Source: Xestospongia muta (lineage: Eukaryota; Porifera; Demospongiae; Haplosclerida; Petrosiidae). From it: a stretch of 64,000 bases of DNA. Location of the stretch: contig OY848931.1 of the NCBI GenBank assembly GCA_963693285.1, positions 315,001-379,000 of the forward strand, given 5' to 3'. The notes under the pieces are model-generated. The model was not told where the DNA came from. It saw only the letters and a program-made list of their open reading frames with translations, and made no database searches. Positions 55,301 to 64,000 of this stretch are shown here, piece by piece. Positions within the stretch are counted from its first letter, which is position 1; every line of letters begins with the position of its first letter. The position numbers and the translations under genes were made by a program.

Positions 55301-55985
55301 GATTTTATGCCTATTTTTGTGCAGGTATTCCAGCTTCAATTGCAGTCAAGAGTGTCTTGTTAATTTAATGCATAAAATAATTACTTATTTCAATATTTTT
55401 TGGAATATAAAAAACACACTTAAATATAATATGTGCAAAATGAAAATTACATTGATGATAATTACTGCATAAATTCAATGATTTTACAAAATCATGGAAT
55501 CTTCTGCTTTGGTTTGCCATGCAAAGACAACTTACCAAGAAGTAAGATGCAAACTCCAGGAAAAGTTGCGCAGGGAGTAATTCACGGTAGCTCGATTCTA
55601 ACTGGAATTGACCGAGTTCTAAGAACAGTTGTGTTTTATGCGTAGTGTAATTAGATGACATATGAATACGCTTCTATGCACCAAATAAGGAAGTTCTGAT
55701 TTCCAAGAACGGCTTGTAATGATATTCACGACTTCATGAGAAGCGATTCTAAGCCCCTTTGCTATGGACTCTTTCTTTTCTTGCTAAGTCATACCAGCGG
55801 AAGTATCCTAGCAACGCTCAACCACAGCTGTAACACTGAGGTCAAAGTGGCCGTATTGCAGTATAATACACAATTTTGACAACTAACACTATCAACACAT
55901 AAACATCCCGTCCAATTATGATTATCAGATTGGGAATGATGATGTTACATGCAATATATTTATATCATACTTACCTCATTCATTG
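52354..55985 (-). CDS. ETS-domain transcription factor (ETS gene 1)
   Basis: The first coding exon is just MNE (55977-55985) with a gtaagt donor. Later exons carry SYMAVLAEHNLPALSPDPN (about 55242-55086), DESLGVDPMSTPPHHSPHHY (about 54772-54690), GLIYPDFTTG (about 53968-53930), MIGQQYHTGERSPDSGS (about 53507-53450), a proline/serine-rich exon (53302-52818), and the DNA-binding exon (about 52738-52354). The ETS domain runs from AQLWEFLLKVLKKPKYSYMV through FAALWGRHRNRPSMTYDK to VARALRYYYKRDILEQVGG and RLTYKFS. It has the arginine pair of recognition helix 3 (RALRYYY). By eye it resembles the ESE/ELF and TEL-like subgroups more than ETS1/ERG. There is no pointed (SAM) domain in the exons seen. 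Introns here are long for this window (53970-54685, 54775-55085, 55243-55976) and could hold regulatory DNA; I see no genes in them. Confidence 0.88.
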
Positions 55986-56979
55986 ATCTTCTCAAAGTAA
56001 CAAAGCTTCCCTCAAATAAAAGTGGTATGACTTATCTCTTATGATCTTACTCTTCTCGGTGACACGAGATCGCGTGATTTTTAATTCCCTAACTGTAATC
56101 AAAGTTCCAAAATTCCCTTTTCCCTCACTTGTGCCACACTCCTCCAGTTGTCAGTGTAGTGGACCCAAGCTACACTCAATATAACAATCAATCTGATATC
56201 CCCTTTATATGTAGTGCTCCAGCCTAGGTCACAGCTTGCTATGTCAATGTTCTCAGCTTACCCTCCCAAAGCTGTGATCACCATTGACACCAGCCCAGTA
56301 CCATAAGGTGTGATCCATTGGTCTCTATTGTAACACAAGTTGTACCACACCTTAGCCTTTGGGTGATTACCAGCTGGCAAGACTGCGCCTTATTATTTGA
56401 TAGATCTTACAATGATATATCCGTCACATCATACCAAATTATGAGTTGACACATGAACATTCATATCTCTCATAAGTGTAGTAAGTAACGATGACATACA
56501 TGATGTATAATTATATAATGTTGTCTTCATTTACGAAGTTTCGTTAATGGTAGGTGTTTAACTAATAACTACTAACAATTAAGCATATTTTGGAGTAAAT
56601 GATTTATGTCTTTATGATAACATTCTTATCTCTCTCTGTTGTGGATAATAATAATCATGGTTTCTTTATAGAGCATCAACCCCCACCTATACATCAAGTT
56701 TATTATCATAGCTGTGGGCATTTTTGTGGTGTGATAGTACGTTGTATTATGTTAAGTAATTTATAACTGATCATGCCACTGTGGCTTGAGGCCGCATAGA
56801 CAGCTACCTTATAACATTACACAGATCATTACACAATATTAAATTAAACAGTACGTCTGTATTGTTCACTCGACTGCTTAGATGTTATCTTCAGACGATA
56901 CAATAGAATAACAATCTTTAATTTGAGACTAAAGATATGATAATTATAACAAAGTACCCAAGACATGTCATCATAAAAC
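55986..56979. other. Intergenic, upstream of ETS gene 1 and downstream of ELOVL
   Basis: There is no coding signal on either strand in this 994 bp. The part near 56090-56400 is richer in GC and contains an 8 bp inverted repeat (aaggtgtg near 56305 and cacacctt near 56346). It may be promoter DNA of the ETS gene or an old small element. The rest is AT-rich. Confidence 0.4.
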
Positions 56980-60391
<3,412 letters not shown>

Positions 60392-60610
60392 GTTTTCAGA
60401 GTCTTGACAGTAAAAAAGGTCAGCTACTGAGTCTTGTGGGCCAGTTGTGGGGTGAATGTAAGAAGGTCAAACGACTCAGCCACACCTTTAGCAGCTTACA
60501 ATATAACGAAAAATCAATGAATATGATTAAGACAGTCTCTACCCACGTGATTTCATAGGTTATAAAATAAGGAGCAAAGATGCACCATTCCAGTGAAGGC
60601 TGATTCTATT
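60392..60610. promoter_or_regulatory. Shared upstream region of ELOVL (-) and ETS gene 2 (+)
   Basis: There are 219 bp between the two start codons, head to head. A cagccacacct word lies at about 60479-60489. No core promoter element is certain. Confidence 0.4.
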
Positions 60611-62902
60611 ATGACAGCAAAAGGGAGAGTGACTGCTACGTGGCTTGATGGTGAACTGCCATTTCCTTCAACTGCTGATCATTGTGCTACTAGTACTTTC
60701 AATGAGCTTTGCTGTGCAGGTAGTAAGCTAAAGATTGTAGGAATCTTTTAAGCATCAATATAATGTTGAGGGTGATTCTGGTTTTGAAGTTACAACACAC
60801 TAATTTTCAGTACGTCATTGATGCATCCTTTAATAAAATAACAGCTGAGTTGTTTTTGAGCACGCATTATATATTTGCCTTTCTACAACTATGTAAATGA
60901 GTGCTAGAGCTGCTGAATTTGTCAACAAAAAGTATTAGCACCATATAAGGGATTATTTTGTGTTTGTTCTTTATTTTTTTCATAGCAACAAAATTTATAT
61001 TTTTCTTCTCCAGATATCAATGTTGATTTACTGGTCAAAGATGTAGTAGATGCAACCACTCAATGCTCATTTGAAACAGATGTGAATCTGTTGACGAATG
61101 CATTGTATCCAGAAAGAACTACCGATGATGAATTGCTAACAATGAATTCATGCTACAATGATATAGTATATCATCTATTAAACCTGAGGAGAGAAAATAA
61201 TTGTAAGTAGAGCAATATAGTATTTATATCATATTATTGTCTGTAGTTGGACATGGCTATGAGTTAATGCATGAAACTGCTCAATCAGGTAAGTAATATT
61301 TGTTATGATATATATAGAGAGATACATGGTGTAGCTGAGCCATCATTATTTATTGAGCCTTCATTGATGGAGTCACTAGATATTATGACTCAAGGAAAAA
61401 CAGGTACCATCACTATTATATAGATCCATAGTCTTGCAAGACCAACTCTAACCATTACTAACAATTATATACTTGTTTAGAGAGGTGTCATCTTGATTAT
61501 AATGCCTTAAACTCATTTACTGATGATTTACCAATTGTGTCCTCAACAGCTACCCAACAAAGTGATGATAGTCTTGCCATATTATAATTATTATAATTAT
61601 GTTCCACTTTAGTTAATCCCAGCTACCAAATGACACTACCTTTTCAGAGTACACACTGGGAACAATTTCCCACTTCATCAACTCTATTACCCAGCTTTGC
61701 ATCTCCACATCCAGCATTCCATGGATTGTCTGGGGCAATTACGTCTACCCTGTGGTCTCTTCCTTGTTATGAGCCAACTTTAAGCCAATCTAATCCGACT
61801 CTTTTACCTAATAATGATCTTTATACTACGACGACATCAAACCTACCCATTTCCCATACAATATGCATCAGCAGTGACAATCAACAAAGCTACAATAACC
61901 GTCCAGTTACAAGAATACTACCAAACAGGACTGAATTTGGATCTCAATTAAGGAATGAAAGTCAATGCATGGCAACAAAAAGATTGCATTCTAAACGACA
62001 TCTTTTTCAGAAAAGTCTTCAGAAAAAAGACATCAACTTTGTTGTAAGAGTTGACTCCATAGTTGCAGACTGTAAAGACCCTACAACATCATTGACTTGC
62101 CTTGAAGAAGACAAGTGGTCTGCTATAAGTAGAGAACCAAATGTCTCCAGTAATTCTAATTATAAGCGACCCGTGTGTGATAACCAACCATCTGCTCAAG
62201 GTACGAAATACCACAATAATCTATCACCAATCTTTTCTATTATAGTAGCTTTATCTAAACCAAAACGACATTCTCGAAGTGAGCGTGCTCCCCATGCTGG
62301 TAAGCTAGGATAACATAATGTGTAATTATCATGTTCAGTTAAGGTGAACATCTTGTTTGTCATAGTTGAGCTGTTGAACAGTACAACTAAACGAGGTTAT
62401 TAATGCTCTCTCATTCTTAAAACATGATGTTCGTCATGGTATTTAGTTCAGCTAGCAATATGTCAGATTATGTTTACATATATTACCAGATTACTGAGCA
62501 TTGTTTTTGGTACTAGTAGTATCATCCTTAATGGCGATGTCACGCTAAATAGTTGTTGTTTCTTTCCTGCATAACATAGGTTTGAAACTATGGCAATTTC
62601 TGTTAAAAGTGTTAGTAGATGAAGAGAATACAGCCATCGTACGTTGGATATCTAAAGAAGAAGGCACATTTCGTGTTGTCAACTCTGAAGGATTGGCAAA
62701 ATTGTGGGGCAAACACAAGAATCGTCCCGAGATGAACTACGATAAACTTTCTCGTGCCATGAGGTATTATTACCACAAAAATCTTCTCGATAAAATTCCA
62801 AAACGACTTTGCTATCAATTCCAATACTACTCCAAATGGTGGGAGAAACTCAAAGAAGTCGATCCCAAGTTCCAGATAGAAGTACTCCCTTTGTCCCCAT
62901 AA
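60611..62902 (+). CDS. ETS-domain transcription factor (ETS gene 2)
   Basis: The start at 60611 gives MTAKGRVTATWLDGELPF. Small exons follow (DINVDLLVKDVVDATTQCS near 61016-61203, FGHGYELMHETAQS, EPSLMESLDIMTQGKT, LDYNALNSFTDDLPIVSS), then a large serine/threonine/asparagine-rich exon (about 61614-62201) and a short basic exon (SKPKRHSRSERAPHAG). The last exon (62581-62902) has the ETS domain: LKLWQFLLKVLVDEENTAIV, then RWISKEEGTFRVVNSEGLAK, then LWGKHKNRPEMNYDKLSRAM, RYYYHKNLLDKIPKRLCYQF, and a short tail ending VLPLSP. Helix 3 RAMRYYY carries the DNA-contacting arginines. The domain at the extreme C-terminus matches the ESE/SPDEF/ELF style of architecture, but the subgroup is unresolved. 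No SAM domain is seen. It shares domain position with ETS gene 1 and may be an old tandem paralogue. Confidence 0.88.
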
Positions 62903-63095
62903 AAAGGGAAATCTGAAATAATAATTATATTGATTATAAACTGATTATAAACTGATAATATATACTAATAAATGAAGTTTACATAATTATAATAATTGTT
63001 ATATCATTTCTCTGATCATGTATACATATTACAAAGATAGTACTACTTCTCAATACAAACAAGTACTTCAACAAGTTTTTCCACTAGACTAGTTG

Positions 63096-64000
63096 TCAGA
63101 GGAAAATTATCCTAACTGGTCTTTTTATGTTGTTAGTTATAGTTAAGATAGTATCAGAATGGTTATAGTTTGTTCTGCTAATGTATAATTTATACACTTT
63201 CTTAGCAGATATCAGTAATTCTTCTAAGTCTTTTGCTGATAAATTCCACCCACTAAAAAAAACAAAGTCATTTGCTTTTCATTGAAATTTAACTCACCAT
63301 AAATCTAAAGTTTGTACATTGGGAAATAAGACTGGGAGTATTTCAAGGACATTACTTTTCTTCATTATGAGTCCAACACAATGAGCAAGTTGTAATTGAA
63401 TGAGAGTGCTTCCAACAGTTCTACCAAGATGTTTTAGTCCAGTGAGTGTAACATCGTGATTAAATGATAAATCGATGCATTGTAACTGAGAACATGGTAA
63501 CATCTTTAATGTTCCATCACCACAATGATTACCTAGAATACATATTACTGCCAGTTATTACAATTATTATAGGGTGTACCTCTGAGATTGAGTTCCTTTA
63601 GATGAACTAACTCTGATAGAACCACAGTTAATTGAGTTTGAGTTTGCTGACAGAGAAGCAGGTCAAGAGATTGTAGGTTAATTAAACATGAAGGAAACTC
63701 ACACATAGCACCATCAAATGAAGTACGAGCTAGGCTAAGAGAAGAGATATTAACATTAAGGAAACCATCCTCATCTTTAAGAACAAAAGAATGATAAAAA
63801 GTACAACTTTTGATCTCAAGTTTTTGCAGCTGTGGGAAATGACTAATCAGGTTGTTAGTATCGCCTGCTTTAAAAGAGCCACAAGATTGTATTGCTAATG
63901 ATAGCAAACGAGGGTGAGATAAGAATGATAAATCAAACATTGACAAATCTGATACTCCAGCCAAGTGAAGTTCTTGTAAAGAGGGTAGCTTATTAAGGTC
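63096..64000 (-). CDS. Leucine-rich-repeat protein, 3' part only
   Basis: Reading inward from the window edge, exon 64000-63581 carries repeated L-x-x-L-x-L units (FLSHPRLLSLAIQSCGSF, FPQLQKLEIKSCTF, LINLQSLDLLLCQQ, LVHLKELNLRG). The next exon (about 63533-63300) continues with LQCIDLSFNHDVTLTGLKHL and FPNVQTLDLW. The last (about 63250-63096) ends WNLSAKDLEELLISAKKV. The C-x-x-L-x-L spacing resembles the cysteine-containing LRRs of FBXL-type F-box proteins and RNI-like folds. The N-terminal part that would decide the family lies outside the window. Confidence 0.7.

Overview
This is eukaryotic, metazoan DNA. Genes sit almost back to back on both strands. They are split into many small exons by GT-AG introns that are mostly 40-60 bp long, and base composition is AT-rich. 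The gene set is animal (an LRP5/6-type Wnt co-receptor, FUZ, RIC8, PACSIN, Caprin, GCC1, ETS factors, death-fold proteins). The compact layout and many death-domain genes best fit a sponge (demosponge, Amphimedon-like), but this is inferred from style, not from a database match.

Layout. 0-6 kb: 3' end of a TTC6-like TPR gene (+), a Suv4-20/KMT5 H4K20 methyltransferase (-), Caprin (+) and mitochondrial ribosomal protein bL28m (-). 6.1-8.1 kb: gene-poor, with a possible structured RNA ending in T8. 8.1-17 kb: a complete LRP5/6-type receptor (-), divergent from RIC8 (+, 17.2-20.0 kb). 20-33.9 kb: a death-fold cluster built around a 4.6 kb near-identical duplication (21052-25659 and 28758-33372). 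Each copy carries a two-pass receptor with two death domains, the 5' death-domain exons of a second such gene, and FUZ. The upstream copy of FUZ is truncated. In the downstream copy the second death-domain gene is spliced in frame into a different 3' module (coiled coil, third death domain, ZU5, glycine-rich hydrophobic stretch, CARD-like end). 34-39 kb: tetraspanin (+), GCC1 golgin (-), IMMP1L (+). 39-51 kb: FERRY3/C12orf4 (-), PACSIN (-), ribosomal protein eS10 (+) with a probable H/ACA snoRNA in its largest intron, DNAI7 (-) and an intronless MIPEP (+). 51-64 kb: two small unrecognised divergent genes, an ETS factor (-), an ELOVL fatty-acid elongase (-), a second ETS factor (+) and the 3' part of a leucine-rich-repeat gene (-).

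Most genes are paired head to head with 47-400 bp between start codons, or tail to tail with about 80-160 bp between stops, so many promoters are probably shared. LRP5/6, RIC8 and FUZ all belong to Wnt, G-protein or planar-polarity biology, but nothing in the sequence shows that their proximity is functional. The most notable material is the death-fold duplication with its chimeric gene and the intron-hosted RNA candidate. Exon boundaries were read by eye from splice consensus and reading phase. Spans run from start codon to stop codon unless stated.
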